This document shows positions 1 to 11,328 of a DNA stretch of 64,000 nt, one piece after another. Origin of the DNA: Tetrapyrgos nigripes (Eukaryota; Basidiomycota; Agaricomycetes; Agaricales; Campanellaceae); contig JAACJM010000053.1 of NCBI GenBank assembly GCA_013368315.1, positions 186,001 to 250,000 of the forward strand, given 5' to 3'. Position 1 is the stretch's first letter, and every line of letters starts with the position of its first letter. Below the pieces are notes generated by a model that was given only the letters and a program-made list of their open reading frames with translations, did no database searches and had not been told where the DNA came from. The position numbers were made by a program, and so were the translations under genes.

Positions 1-1242
1 TGGCGGCACATACTCCATGAAGAGAAGCAGCTGCAAACTGTTATCCCGCGTGATGTTACTACACGTTGGAACTCGAGTTGTGATATGATAGAGTACTGCA
101 TCGAGAAGAAGAAATACTACAGGGCCATCACGAGTGAAGACCTAGAGAACGGTCTTCAGCAGTATGCATTGACGAAGAGGGAGTGGAAACTTGCTGAGCA
201 GCTGAAGGACGTGCTCAAGGTGAGCCACGTCATGCTGACTAAGCTATCTAGAGCTAAACTGACTCTCTTCCGATTGCAGGTTCTGCATGATGCTACTCTC
301 TTCTTTTCTTGCTCAACACCAAACTTGGCCACAGTTGTGCCTGTCTTGGACGAGATAGACCGCAAGTTTACTGAATGGGCCCTCAACACTACACTTGACC
401 CAGCCATCCGTGCTGCTGTTTCCCTGGCAAAGAAGACTCTCAACAAGTACTATGGAAAATTTGACTACTCTGAAGTCTATCGTGTAGCTATGGGTGAGTA
501 ATAAATTATTTCATTGAATGGGAGTACTAAAGGTTGTATGATAGTATTGCATCCTCGTCACAAGTTGAACTATTTCAAGACTGCTGAATGGCCCGAATCC
601 TGGAAAAACATGGCACTGGAGATTGTGCGCGACGTGTATGAGAGGGACTACAAGTCCAAGATGACAGTGGAGAATGATGCAATGGATGTAGATGAACCCG
701 AAACACCAGTAAAGCCCAGTGTACGTCGCTCAATTTTCTTGTTCCGGATATCTTTTTAACCATCACTTCTTTCCAGAAACGAAATCAATTCGATGATTTA
801 CCTGCCCTCAAGGCTCCCAGACCTGACGATCTCAGTGATGAGCTTGATCGTTATCTCAAGTCGGATGTCGAAAAAGTAAAGGATGTAGTGGAATGGTGGC
901 ATGGGAGAAAAAAATCTTATCCAGTACTTCATCGCATGGCCCTTGATTATCTGACCATTCCTGGTGCGCAAAATTATGTCTCATTGTTTCTTTTCACTGT
1001 GCTTATTCGTACATTCAGCCACATCTACAGACGTTGAGCGTATATTCAGTCGAGGCCGTTTTTTACTGCCATACATTTGCAACCGTCTTTCTGCCGAGAC
1101 CACTCGTGCACTAATGTGCCTCAGTCAGTGGAGTTTGCTGGGACTTATTGACGATAACGATGTTGTAGAAGTGTCGAAACTTCCAGAGATCGAGGTTGAG
1201 AACAAGGACGCAGAGGATAGACGGTTGAAAACCAATGTATGA
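1..1242 (+). CDS. hAT superfamily transposase, 3' part (runs off the left edge)
   Basis: Four exons read in frame from base 1 to the stop at 1240-1242, with GT-AG introns at 494-544, 721-776 and 964-1018. The first exon starts inside the catalytic region with a DVTTRWNSS motif, the usual beginning of the hAT core helical part. Exon 2 gives the VLHPRHKLNYF motif. The last exon begins with ATSTDVERIFSRGR and continues to NRLSAETTRALMCLSQW, the C-terminal hAT dimerisation region. The protein would cut and reinsert DNA at hAT terminal repeats, making 8-bp duplications. No in-frame stop is seen in the visible part, so it could be an active copy; the BED finger and first catalytic residue lie outside the window. 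Its 3' end abuts the Plavaka relic read from the opposite strand. Confidence 0.85.
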
Positions 1243-2290
1243 GCGCACACGGGTAGCGACGGCCTTCGTGTGTAAAACAAAGAAATGCGAAAACTCGACC
1301 TACAAAGAGGCTACCGAAACCGTCCTCCTGCTGGTCACCCTCCATAAATGCACAGTCGTATCGAGCTGGTCCTCCCAGCCATGACTTTGTTGAGCGTATT
1401 CGTTCATGGCGCATACCGCCCAAGCCAGACATATCGCTTGGCGCAAAAAAAGTTGCTTTTGCCGAGTTGTGAAGAAAGACTTTCTGATTCCTCTCGAGAT
1501 CCGGACAAGATGCTAGAGGAACATCACATCCCCATGGACCATCTTCGAGATGTTGCTGATTGTAGAGAAATTGTCGAAGAAGGATAGGAAGGGTAGGTTG
1601 ATTGATGTATTCTGCCAGGGCGTTGTCATCGCGAGGGACTCCACAAGCTGGCAAATAGACAGTACTTGTTGATTAGTGTCATTTATCCCAGTAATCGAAA
1701 TTTGTACACACCAGCTTTAGTTGACAATTTGACTTCCCCTTTCGAGTACAGCTCATCACTATCTCCAGTTTCCTCAGTGTCCTCATCCTCCTCTGGCAGC
1801 GGCGGCGGTGATGGGTTGGACCGGTCCTTCATAGGGTGAAGCATTTCTTGACACTCGAGGTCTACACGATAGGCTGCGAGCTTGTCAAGACGTTGGTTGG
1901 TGACCAACATCTGCCCTAGGGGTTGGTTTCTGCTGGAACGTCTCCAGGGTCGCTTCACAGCCTTGATATGTTTTGATTCAGTGATGGAGGAGCAAAGGCC
2001 ATTTGGTGCACCAAATTGTTGGATGAGGTGACGGTAATGAGCCATGGAGTACTGACGAGGGAGTTAAAATCCATCAGGGCGTACACCAGTCTCCTGGAAA
2101 ATTTCCCGGTTTTGGTGAAAGCGGGCAACCGCAGCATCAATTGCGTCCAAATTATCTTCATTGATGACGTCGCGTCGAACCAGATAGCAGAACTCCAGGA
2201 AGTCTGAAATGACTGGTACCATTTGCACAGGTACATGACCTGCAATCGCAGGGAGAAATACCTAGAGACGAGTATTAGGATCAACTGATA
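1243..2290 (-). pseudogene. Plavaka-type (CACTA-related) transposase, C-terminal relic
   Basis: Read on the minus strand, the translation moves between frames. It gives FLPAIAGHVPVQM and FLEFCYLVRRDVI, then FGAPNGLCSSITESKHIKAV, then NQRLDKLAAYRVD, and after an apparent intron (about 1636-1702) GGMRHERIRSTKSW and HEGRRYPCALIHWFS. These are hallmark C-terminal motifs of Plavaka-type transposases of basidiomycetes. Frame changes near 2050-2100 are either introns or indels. The 3' end is cut off about where the hAT gene ends on the other strand, which suggests truncation by insertion. The matching N-terminal piece lies at 2880-3387 on the same strand; the central catalytic part is missing. Confidence 0.75.
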
Positions 2291-2364
2291 TGGAAATAAC
2301 ACAAGCAGCGCAGGTATTTTCCTAGGGTGGGGTGCAACCCCTAATAGCGTGCACCGGTGACCAA

Positions 2365-2760
2365 TCACGAATAGCCCAAGCCTAGAGCATTTTAAGTTTC
2401 TATCTATGTTCCAATACACTATTACAATGTACTAATGTGATTGCTATACACATAGATGCAATACCCTGACACAATGGGCGGGTGCCCGAGCACAGGGCGG
2501 GAATATTCTCAGGCCCAAGCCCCGACCCGACAGCCGAGGGACACCTGACAAGGCATTTTTACAATCCGAATTACAGAGAAGAGAAGCGGGAAGATTCCCA
2601 GGGGGTCGGGTACGCTAAATAGCCCGAGCCAAAGCATTTTCCGAATTAACCCGAGCCCAGAGCATTTTCCGAAAGCCCCGACGGCAGGTGAGCGCCGAGC
2701 AAAGGCATTTTCCGAAGTACAGACCAGAGACCATGGAAGGTCCATGAGCTACTATTCTGA
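2365..2760. repeat. GC-rich minisatellite-like repeat inside the deleted Plavaka relic
   Basis: A unit of roughly 30-35 bp built on cccgagcc...agagcattttccga recurs imperfectly at about 2370-2400 and 2625-2720, with related GC-rich text between. It lies between the N- and C-terminal pieces of the Plavaka relic, where the central part of the transposase should be. No gene is supported in this stretch. Confidence 0.5.
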
Positions 2761-2879
2761 GAATGGCAGGTCGCTTATAAATGCCTCGTAGGCAGGGATC
2801 ATCCGTGGTTTTTTATAAGATAGCATTCACGGTTATAACTGCGATTTTTGCATAAACTTTTATAAAATATCTATGCTAT

Positions 2880-3387
2880 AGCCTGGACATTTGAACTCGC
2901 TCATAGAGTAGTTCTGCCAACTCAAACTCATCAGCACTGTGAAATGGAGTATAATCTTCAGGATCTCAAGGCTCTTGAGTGGGAGGTGGGGTATCATCTG
3001 GGAGGTCATCGCCCTCAATATCGCAAGGTGTGCCTAGAGTTTTGAGATCAGCCATGTACCTAATTTCCTCAAAGAGAAACACTGACTGTCAAGAATCAGA
3101 TGGTTTGTAACCTGAGTCCCATACTTGTGCAACTCCAATGGTGCCGCTGCCCACGTCAAATGAACAGGTGAGCTGTTTTTTCTACGTCTTGGTGATCGAC
3201 GAGATGAAAAAATTGGTGATGAAGGTCTGGAGAACGGTGGAGGAGAAGGAGTCTGAAACTCAGGTGTAGGAAAGTGTGGTGCAGCTGTGGCTGGTCCATG
3301 CTTAAGATCCCGATGTTGCTTCCAGCCTTGTTGAGTTTTTAACCTTCTTGAACAGTCCCCACAGGGAAATAGGCCGTCTTGATCCAT
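2880..3387 (-). pseudogene. Plavaka transposase, N-terminal fragment with C2H2 finger
   Basis: The start at 3387 gives MDQDGLFPCGDCSRRLK followed by QQGWKQHRDLKH, a C-x2-C...H-x4-H zinc finger of the kind that opens Plavaka transposases. A Pro/Ser-rich linker follows. Near 2890-2955 the minus strand encodes DYTPFHSADEFELAELLYER, the conserved segment that normally follows the linker. Then homology stops, and the C-terminal region resumes about 600 bp further on. The copy is therefore an internal deletion derivative and cannot encode an active enzyme. A lysine-rich reading frame starts divergently about 115 bp away. Confidence 0.65.
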
Positions 3388-3502
3388 TGCGAGAGTGTTT
3401 GTTGTGGTGTAGATGAAATGGTGAGTGGATTGGATAAGCACAAACAGAACGTGGAAATTTTTTCAAATTTTCAAAGTCAAATTTTCCAAACCTACTGCCA
3501 TC

Positions 3503-3910
3503 ATGGCTATTGATGATGAACCTCGCCCAAGCATGCAGTGCCCACGACGCCGACCAGCCAACAATGCTCAGCCCAATGCTACAGTCCCCAACGTGTCTTC
3601 CACTCTCAAGACTTCCCAGGCGAACACTCCAACCGCAGCAGTACCTCTTGTTGTGTCCAATGGTATGTCACTGCATCCAGTCCATGATCCACACCCTGCT
3701 GCTCTAGTTCTATCAGCCCCTAGACGCTCTAGAAAGGTCGTCAAAGCTGAAAAAAAGGCGAAGCCCGAGAAACAGGCAGTGGAACAGGCCCTGAAGAAAG
3801 TGACCATCAAAAAGACAGCCCAACTTGAGGAAAAGATGCTTCTAGACGATATCCAGGCAGCCACATCAGGAAAAACATCCAGAGATAATGGACTTGTAAT
3901 TATTCAGTAA
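3503..3910 (+). CDS. Lys-rich partner protein divergent from the Plavaka relic (N-terminal fragment)
   Basis: A 135-residue frame starts with MAIDDEPRPSMQCPRRRPA; an upstream in-frame ATG at 3425 is also possible. The first two thirds are Pro/Ala/Thr-rich and disordered in character. The last third is a charged, lysine-rich helix-like stretch (KVVKAEKKAKPEKQAVEQ, then ALKKVTIKKTAQLEEKM). No known domain is visible. Position and composition resemble the N-terminal part of the minus-strand gene at 60.8-62.6 kb, which is also divergent from a Plavaka transposase and has a similar lysine-rich stretch. I infer it is the truncated 5' end of such a partner gene. The AT-rich text after the stop repeats ttgtaatta. 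Confidence 0.4.
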   Translation: MAIDDEPRPSMQCPRRRPANNAQPNATVPNVSSTLKTSQANTPTAAVPLVVSNGMSLHPVHDPHPAALVLSAPRRSRKVVKAEKKAKPEKQAVEQALKKVTIKKTAQLEEKMLLDDIQAATSGKTSRDNGLVIIQ

Positions 3911-4093
3911 TTCTTGTAATCCATTCTGTCAGATAATTACCTTGTAATTACTCTGTAATTTTCGAAATTATAATGAACTTACATCGTTGAGAAAACTTGG
4001 GTCAGATGTATCTATATATTAGGATAATTAGACAACCAATATGTAGTCAGATGTGTGCAACACGGAGTGTGTTGAGGGCAGACAGCGCTGTAC

Positions 4094-4162
4094 TAATCAT
4101 GCTTACATGACATCTTGCAAATTTCACGGTTGACTCTGCAAGATGTCAGGTAAGCATGATTA
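4094..4162. repeat. 26-bp inverted repeat with 17-nt loop
   Basis: The arms 4094-4119 and 4137-4162 are reverse complements with one mismatch; the inner ends read catcttgca and tgcaagatg. The hairpin lies about 350 bp beyond the stop codon of the second Plavaka transposase and may belong to the subterminal region of that element. It could also be a small independent foldback. Confidence 0.7.
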
Positions 4163-4511
4163 CTGAACATAGATGTGACTTTTTTCTTCAGGTCAACTTC
4201 CACGAATCTTGTACCAGCCATTACGTCTTTTTGTGTGAAGTTTGTTGTTTATTGAGAACAAGGAGGACCCTGACTCTCACTGAAAATTACAGGCTAGGCT
4301 GTATCCACCCAACAGCAAAGTTACAGTCCAATTTTTGATACATCTTACATTGAGCCAACTTGGTTTCAAGTGCTGTCTATGCTCTCAAGAGTATAAGTTT
4401 GAACTAAACTAACCTACAGTATGTATGTAAATCTCGGAATGGGTTCAGATAGAAAGTAGAACATTGATCTAGGACACACTCGCAAGTCCATTCACTCGGC
4501 ACTGCTCCACC

Positions 4512-7500
4512 TCACTTCAGAAACAAATGTACACTCTGCTTGACCATCTGCAAAGGAACTACAGATGCACTTGGACTGCCATCCCTAGCCATCTCTGGCT
4601 TCACTCGATATAATCCTGATGACGCATCTGGGCAGGTAAATTTAGAGAACCACTCAACATAAGCTAGATGTGAAGGAGGTGTGACACCGCGAGGAAACAG
4701 CTTGTCCCAGGTGTGCTCTGGAATTGAGAATATAACCCTGACACGGCCAACTCGTAGTCCTACATGTTAGAAGAATATGAGATATATATACATATTTTAG
4801 CTGAATTATGAGTACTCACCATCTAGGTAGCCTTTGTTAGGATCATTAGCCTTCTGTTGAATGAGAGCAGTGTCGAATTGCATGCTTTGGGATATCCAGT
4901 TCTGGGCATTCATTTTACGCGGCTGGGCCTTGAGTACATCAAGGGTCGTGTTGCCATATAATTCTGGATTGATGAACTTCACCTTGCTCCAGACAGGGAC
5001 ACTTGTGAATGGAAGTGAAATGAACTGGCCCATCTCCTCGACATCTCTTGCTGTTAAACCTGCACCTCTCCATTTGGCAATGAACCTTGTTAAGGCAAGA
5101 TAAAAGTTAGTTGCGCCATAACCTCGTGGAGCTGAATCCTGGAGTTTCGAAAAAGTCACAGAGTTCATAGTGGGAAACTTTGTGAGGGTTTGCGTGCAAG
5201 GGCATAGAAGGTCAGAGACAAGCCTCTGGGCTCCAGGGAAATCGAACCGTTCCCCAATAGTGGTACTTGAGGATGTGGAATGAGAAATGGAAGGCTGCGA
5301 GAGCCTCCAGGCAATGTAATTTGTGTGATGCATAACCTTTTCTCGCTGTTCCAACCATTTCGTCATCTGCACATACTCGTCCTTGCAATTGGAAGCCCGA
5401 TATGCATCTTTTGCAAAGTCTATGTGAAGACGTTCAGTCGTTTCAGTGTTATAATTATCCGTTGTCCCAAAGTATTTGATAGCGCGTGTGTAAAGGCAGA
5501 GGAAGTGAATTTTGGGGAAATTGAAATGTTCTCGTGCGCCAAGGTCCTGGAAGATGGATTGGTTCTCATGGAAGTCCTTCAATGTCGCTTCAAGGGTAGA
5601 AAGAGAGTCATCCGTGTGTATTGGATAACAGGCGAGGTAGAGGAAGTCCAGGAGTGAACGAGTAGCTGCAAGTAATGAGCAGCTTTGTTGAGGGGTTAAT
5701 GATGGTGTGTCAATGATAAGGCCAAGGAGCAAAGCACATATCTGCTTGTGCTCAGTGCCAGTGACACGGGAAAGTGTAGTGATACCCTTATGAAAATTCC
5801 TGATCCCATGATTGAGGGGCAAACGGCGAACTCGTGCATCAAATTCGTCATCTCCGCAAACTGTTGCAAGCCAACCAATGAGATGCTTCATCACTCCTTG
5901 GTAGAGTTGATGAAGAATATCAGGTGTAATGGAACGAAAGATGTCGGTATATGGAAGATCTTCCCAAAATGGATGCTGGACAGGTTTGACATGAGCATCA
6001 GCGAAATTTTGCCGCCATTCATCAGACACAATTTCCTGCGTCACTGCATCCTTTGCTTTCCGGAAATCATGATAAGAAGCAGGACATGGATAATTCCCAA
6101 GCTGATGTTTGGGGCAATCACAAGATGCACAGTCACCAGTGTATGTGCAAGTGACCAGTACTTGTTCAGGATAATCACCAACATATGCTGCGAGGATGGG
6201 ATGGCACCAGCGCTTCACACCATCACCACCCTGCATAGCAACTCCATGTTTTCCAGCCTCCTTCAGGGGTGAAACCATGACCTTCATGCATGCATAGAAT
6301 AAATTGGCTAATATGTGACGCCTAGATGATTTGTTTGTGATATGGTCAAGTTTTGCTGTCGGAAGGACCTTAGGACTGCACGCCGTACCCGTATGTACGG
6401 TTTGGACGGGTACGGATGTACGGGTATCGTAACCGTACCGTCGGGGGCTCGAAGCTTGGTTTGTACGGTTACGGTTACGGGTCAACTTGTACCGTAAAGT
6501 ACCGTACCGTAATACGGAAATACGGTCGTATATACGGCCGTCTAGATAGACATTTTTTCTTTCCCTGTTGCGTAGCTACAACCTGCCCTGTTTTTTTTAT
6601 TGTACTGTCTATACATTTATGAGAAGACCGTGTGATTTCCCACATTGGTTTAGTCGGGGGTCACGTCGGGCGGAGTTTGCTTTCTTATCAACCATGTCCT
6701 TGTCCCTGCCTCTTGACATTTTCTGCACATGGTCTGTGTCACTCACAGCAACTACAAAACTATGCCAGTGCCCTTCCGGCAATAATCATGCTACGCTAGC
6801 ATTTTCCTTGGCTGGAGACCAATATTATTCTCATTTTTTCGAAACATTTTCCTTCAAGTGGCGTCTCCAAGCTCCATGGCCCAGCACTGAAGATCTCGAT
6901 AGGTATGTAGCTTTCTAAAAGCATTCGTCAAGAATCACCCTTAAAGGGTCTCAAATGTACGAAGGTATTGCTGCAGCACCCCATGCACATTCCTCTGAAC
7001 ATTCACAGAGGCCACACACCTTCAAGTACGTCTCCTGCATTTCTATCGTTGTGTAAATAAGCTGTCTTACTGGGGAAAAGATGTTCAGTGTCGCCCGTAC
7101 ATCTCTCCAACCTCTGATCGTAGCATTATCAACTATGCATACATTCTAATATCTTATTTCAGTGTTTCTCTCATTACTCCGCTGGAGTAAATTTCAGTTC
7201 CTAATTTCTACATTATTTGTTCTCTATTAGACTATTTCAAACATTTCCCCCAAATCTCAACCGTATATTACAGGTCGTAATCCGTATAAGTAACCGTACC
7301 CGTACCGTCGGGCATTCTCAGTTGCTCTTGTACGGATACGGGTACGGTATTGCCGTAACCGTAGAGTACCCGTATAATTTACGGTCGTAACCGTATACGG
7401 TTACGGTGTGCAGCCCTACGGAAGGTATCCGAGAAGAATCTGACCCTGCTGGGATGGTTTATGGCGGATTTCCTTGGGTAGATTCCTGATAGTGAGATAA

Positions 7501-8734
7501 ACGGGGTATGCTGTCTTATTTCGAAACATTGTGACCAAAGTTTTATCACTGGAAAGGATGACTGGCACCACTGTGGCTCCAGGGTTCTCTTCCTCCAAGG
7601 CTTTCTGTGATAAAAAATGCATAAATTAGTATATATTACCCTAATGTACATCCAGTAAAAGATAGCTCAGACACGTACCTGAGTACTCCACCACCATCTA
7701 CCCGTATACATGTCGTGATACAGGCCACATGTCTTATCTGCATCGGAATAATGGCGTTCTGGAACGACACACAAGTATTGTGCATGTTCCAGTGATCCGT
7801 ATAGGGCCCGTATACACTCGAGGATATCACGTTTGTAAAGGGCAAAGGATTCTCCACCAATAAGAACTTCGGTCCGTGTAAATGAAGGCCTCTGAATAGG
7901 TATCTCTTTGTCAATGATTTTGTTGAGGTCTTCACTGTTTCGGTACGATAGCCCGAGTGCATCTTGGACCTATAGTAATAAATGTCAGGGACATGCGAGA
8001 AATAACATAGGGATCGCTTACCCCTTCAATACTAAGAAGATCCGAGAATGCTGTAGATCCACTTCCTCACATTTTCGCCCAATGAGCCACTTCCCAGTCC
8101 ATGTGGGAGGTAAAGGGTGCCCACATATTCTCATTGCTACCTGGAATATTAGACTGATACTGCTGAAAACCATCAGCCGAGTCATGCATGAGTTGGATTG
8201 GGCTTGAATCTGGGAGGGGAGCACTAGCTTGACCACCAAATTCCTCTATATAGATTTTGTCGCATGAGCTGGTAGAGTGCGTAATGGGGATGGCTTGGGC
8301 TGAGTTGGAGGTTGTTCATTGTCAATATCCATTTCATCAACAACAGAGGCTCATGGTCTTGGTGGTTCATGAGTCGGCTCGTGCTTGGGAGCTTCAGCAC
8401 TCTCATCACCATTGGAATAGCCATCATGATCCAGATCTCCTTCAAATCCAGGGAGCTCGGCACTTGTATAGTTGGTACCATAGAAGTCCCCCTGAAAGGT
8501 GACTGGTGCAGGCTCTAAAGCTGGTGCTTCAGACACTGGTAGAGATCGAGATTGGCGGTGCCTCTCTGGCTCATCACGATGGGGAGCAAAGCGACTGAAG
8601 CGGATTCGTTGAGTATGGGCCTCCCCAGCTTTGCGGCAATCCTCATTTGGGCTTTTGAGGAAGTGTTGTATCAGATCACCTGAGCAATTCCATTTTCCAT
8701 TGCAGTTAGGACAAGAATACAACATGATCAACAA
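4512..8734 (-). pseudogene. Plavaka-type transposase, near complete but split by a hAT-like insertion
   Basis: The N-terminus at 8734 gives a zinc finger (YSCPNCNGKWNCSGDLIQHF). Next come GDFYGTNYTSAELPGFE, WAPFTSHMDWEVAHWAKM, QDALGLSYRNSEDLNKIIDK and PERHYSDADKTCGLYHDMYT, then NPGATVVPVILSSDKT up to QILLGYLP at about 7427. The frame resumes at 6360 with TAKLDHITNKSSRRH, followed by a Cys-rich segment, LPYTDIFRSITPDILHQ, and FGTTDNYNTETTERLHIDFA. After an intron at 4760-4819, the C-terminal exon ends at 4512. The 6371-7418 element interrupts the LGYLP|TAKL codons exactly. There is also an in-frame TGA near 8353 and a frame change near 8250. The enzyme would have moved a CACTA-related element; this copy is dead. 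No partner gene is visible upstream, where a hAT element starts at 8884. Confidence 0.85.
6371..7418. mobile_element. Non-autonomous hAT-like element, 1,048 bp
   Basis: The two ends are inverted copies (TAGGRCTGCACRCCGTA) followed inward by many CCGTA/TACGG repeats. The host codons on either side rejoin perfectly once the element is removed. The 8-bp host word CGGAAGGT lies directly right of it (7419-7426). A near copy, CGGAAGGA (6360-6367), lies 3 nt to the left of the element. An 8-bp duplication and TAGGG-type ends fit hAT. The interior (6550-7260) holds no recognisable gene. Confidence 0.8.
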
Positions 8735-8883
8735 GTTGAAGGTGAAAGAAGGAGAGAAGGAGAGAAAAATATGTTTTTATAGACGAGATCACAAGATGAG
8801 ATTGCCAATAATTAATGTACTTAAATAAAAAGGGAAGTAAATTAGTCCTAGCTGTATAAAAACAGACCTACTTTACTGCGACA

Positions 8884-9744
8884 CAGTGTTCTACTTTAAG
8901 GCCTTAAATTGACATTTTGAAATCTTTAAGGCTTAAGGCACTTAAAGGGTTAAATTTAAGTGATTTTTTTAAGGTTTAAAGTCTCGAAAAAAAAAGGAAT
9001 TAAGGAGATATTATTGTACTCTAGCCTACATATTCTTCGTCTGTATCTATCTCTATAGCACCGTCATCAAGCCGTTCATCCTCCTCAGCATCTGCGAGAG
9101 CCTCCATAAGCGCGGCTTCCTCATCAATCACGGTCCGAGGGAGACGTGCCGGATGTGGTAAACCACCAAATAATGACTTGAGCTTCATTGAAGCGGGTTT
9201 TGTGCATCTTGGCATGGACTCGAGCACAGCTTGCAGTCGTGGTAGGCTAGTCAAATGATCAGAATCAATGTCCAAGTTCAATTCATCTATATTTTCCTGC
9301 CGCTCTGCCTCTCTTGCCTCTGCAATCCATTTGGCCATTTCTATGCGCCAGCTTTCCAGCGGCATCCTCTTCTTCATGATGGGAAACACAGGCTTTACAC
9401 CAGGCTATGTGATGAACAGAGTTTTGCAGTGGTCCTTCGTGAAAATAGGCCCAGAGAGGATTTTTGGCAGTAGCCATGGAGTAGGTAGCTTCATGATGGA
9501 CTCAAATACCTAGTAACTTCAGGAACTTATGGTACGATTCTTCTACTTTTCCAGTCTGTCTACCTTGGCCTCGCTCGCAACTCGCTAGACTATCATTCTT
9601 GCTCGTAATTCGCTTGACTATTGTTACCCTGGACCTTAAGTCAGCTTAAGGCTTAAAGATCTCACTCGGAAAATTTTAAGCCTTAAATTTAAGGGTATTT
9701 AAGGCTTAAAGCTTAAACGGGCTTAAGCCTTTGGTAGAACACTG
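8884..9744. mobile_element. Internally deleted hAT element, 861 bp, perfect 8-bp TSD
   Basis: The ends are CAGTGTTCTAC and its inverse GTAGAACACTG, followed inward by clusters of CTTAAG/TTAAGGCTTAA. The 8 bases CTGCGACA occur directly outside both ends (8876-8883 and 9745-9752). This is the size and position expected of a hAT target duplication. It sits about 150 bp upstream of the Plavaka transposase start. The interior keeps a transposase remnant on the minus strand. Confidence 0.9.
9021..9477 (-). pseudogene. hAT transposase remnant: BED-finger start fused to a short tail
   Basis: The minus-strand start at 9477 gives MATAKNPLWAYFHEGPLQNS and AWCKACV, the opening of a BED-type zinc finger of basidiomycete hAT transposases. 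The frame then shifts at about 9390. It continues as an acidic, Leu/Glu-rich stretch (WRIEMAKWIAEAREAERQ, and later EAALMEALADAEEDERLDD) ending in a stop at 9021. The whole catalytic core is missing, so the element depends on a related transposase. The shift could be an intron or a 1-nt indel. Confidence 0.6.
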
Positions 9745-9852
9745 CTGCGACAAGGCATTCCTTCCTTCCTTCCTTTTTTTCTTTAACATATCACTCTCAT
9801 TATAACATCTCTACAATGTCCGGCCATCGTGCCAGTAATTGCATCAAGCATG

Positions 9853-9993
9853 GCAGTTAGGGAACAGTACGGGTACCCCACGGGTAAAATTTTCAGACCC
9901 GTACCCGTACCCGTCAGAACCCTTACCCGTGAAGACAGGTTAAGGGTCATGACGGGATGGGCGGGTTGAGGCCAGAACCCGTGGGGTACGGGT
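9853..9993. repeat. GC-rich CCCGTACCC/CCCGTGGGG repeat, copy 1
   Basis: This copy has inverted ends (GTACGGGTACCCCACGGG on the left, CCCGTGGGGTACGGG on the right) and an inner run of ACCCGTACCCGT. Related copies occur at 12466-12575 and 48975-49135. Ends beginning near TTAGGGAACAG suggest a small hAT-derived repeat. No coding potential. Confidence 0.6.
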
Positions 9994-10028
9994 TTATATA
10001 GAGGGGGGAAAGAAAAGTACATAGTCTA

Positions 10029-11296
10029 TATGCTGTTCAAATTGCACTTTTATTATTTACCCGCACTCGCGATATCTTTCCCCGCACTCACGGACTTTTC
10101 CCGCACACAGTGACCTACTTTCCCCGCACACTCTCGAAAACTCTCCCACACTCAATGTTCACGAATTCAATTCCTGGGCCACTTACACCCAGCGAAAACT
10201 GACTATGCGTAAATAGAACAAAATGTGCACATGAATATGAGCTCTTGCAGATATCCATTCAGTCAAATTAGAAATTTGCAGAAAATACGATTCCTGCACG
10301 AAAGAATAGTGAAAAAGCAAATGTATATTTCTGCATCTATCTGTCATAATATACACAAAGTCTGTAGCTATTCTATAAGAATCCCATACAGCCCTGTCCA
10401 AATCGAAGTCCCTTCGTAGTAACCCATAAGAAGATCTAAGACAGAAGTTCAGGATGTAATCGTCAGCAGAGATGCCAAGCATGCGCGATGTACAATCACA
10501 TACCATGTACGTGTATTTTGAGACCTGAGGCTATTTATTGTGAATTGCACGCGAACGGCACACGCATAGAATAACTCACCTAGTTGAGAGGAGTGAGAGT
10601 ATAACGGGACTGTAGAGGAAGAGATGTCAGCTAGGCGTATTCCAAGGGATTGAACAATGCACCGTTTGGCTCTTGAACGACGTGATGGAAACTATTACTC
10701 GCCATATTCTTGACCACCTTACACTAATACACTGCCCAAAGCACATACACCCCATTCCTGCTACACAGACGCGTTAACGTTAGCTTCTGAACTGGACTAT
10801 TGCGAAGAGGTTGGGATAAAGAGGGCGATAAAAAGGGTATTTCTGTCACGGCACATCGGGGGACAAGCTTGAGCACGTCTGGTACGCGCTGGGCTGGTGG
10901 TGGTAGTAAAGACAGCACGACGTGGCAAAGAGTGCCGAAGGTACCGGCATGAGTCACATGAAACTTTGAGTCATGTTACTTACACGTGACCCTGACGCGT
11001 CGCGTTAAAAGGTCTTGCATCCAATTTGCGTCGTCCTCGCTCTGTGTTATGCTAGGTATTCCACTCATAAAAGTAAGAATAAAAACATCCAAGTCAGTAA
11101 TGAGCAAAATGTCTTAAGTTTTATGGAAAAAAAAAGACAACTTAGACATTAAAAGTGTGGGAAACCTGAATGAGTGCGGGGATCTCAACAATGAGCGCGG
11201 GGATTTTAACAATGAGTATGGGTATTTCAGCAATGAGTGCGGGAAATGTCGAGTGTGTGCGGGTAGAAATAATAAAAGTGCAAAATGAACTGCATA
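10029..11296. mobile_element. TIR element copy A (left arm of a 2.4-kb palindrome)
   Basis: It begins TATGCTGTTC and ends with the inverse GAACTGCATA. Just inside both ends lie aataataaaagtgca-type segments and several CCCGCACTC/GAGTGCGGG subterminal repeats. The internal 0.9 kb has no long reading frame that looks coding. The whole 1,268 bp is the approximate reverse complement of 11329-12465. CTA sits on both outer sides, a possible 3-bp duplication. Confidence 0.75.
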
Positions 11297-11328
11297 CTAG
11301 GTATTCTAAGTGATATGTAGCGTAGACT

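Noticed and set aside
6416..6918. Two plus-strand frames inside the hAT-like insertion
   Set aside because: The first is a translation of the CCGTA repeats; the second has no motif. The element is best seen as non-coding.
10183..10957. Open frames inside the palindrome arms
   Set aside because: They are not conserved between the two arms and have no motif; they are chance frames in a non-autonomous element.
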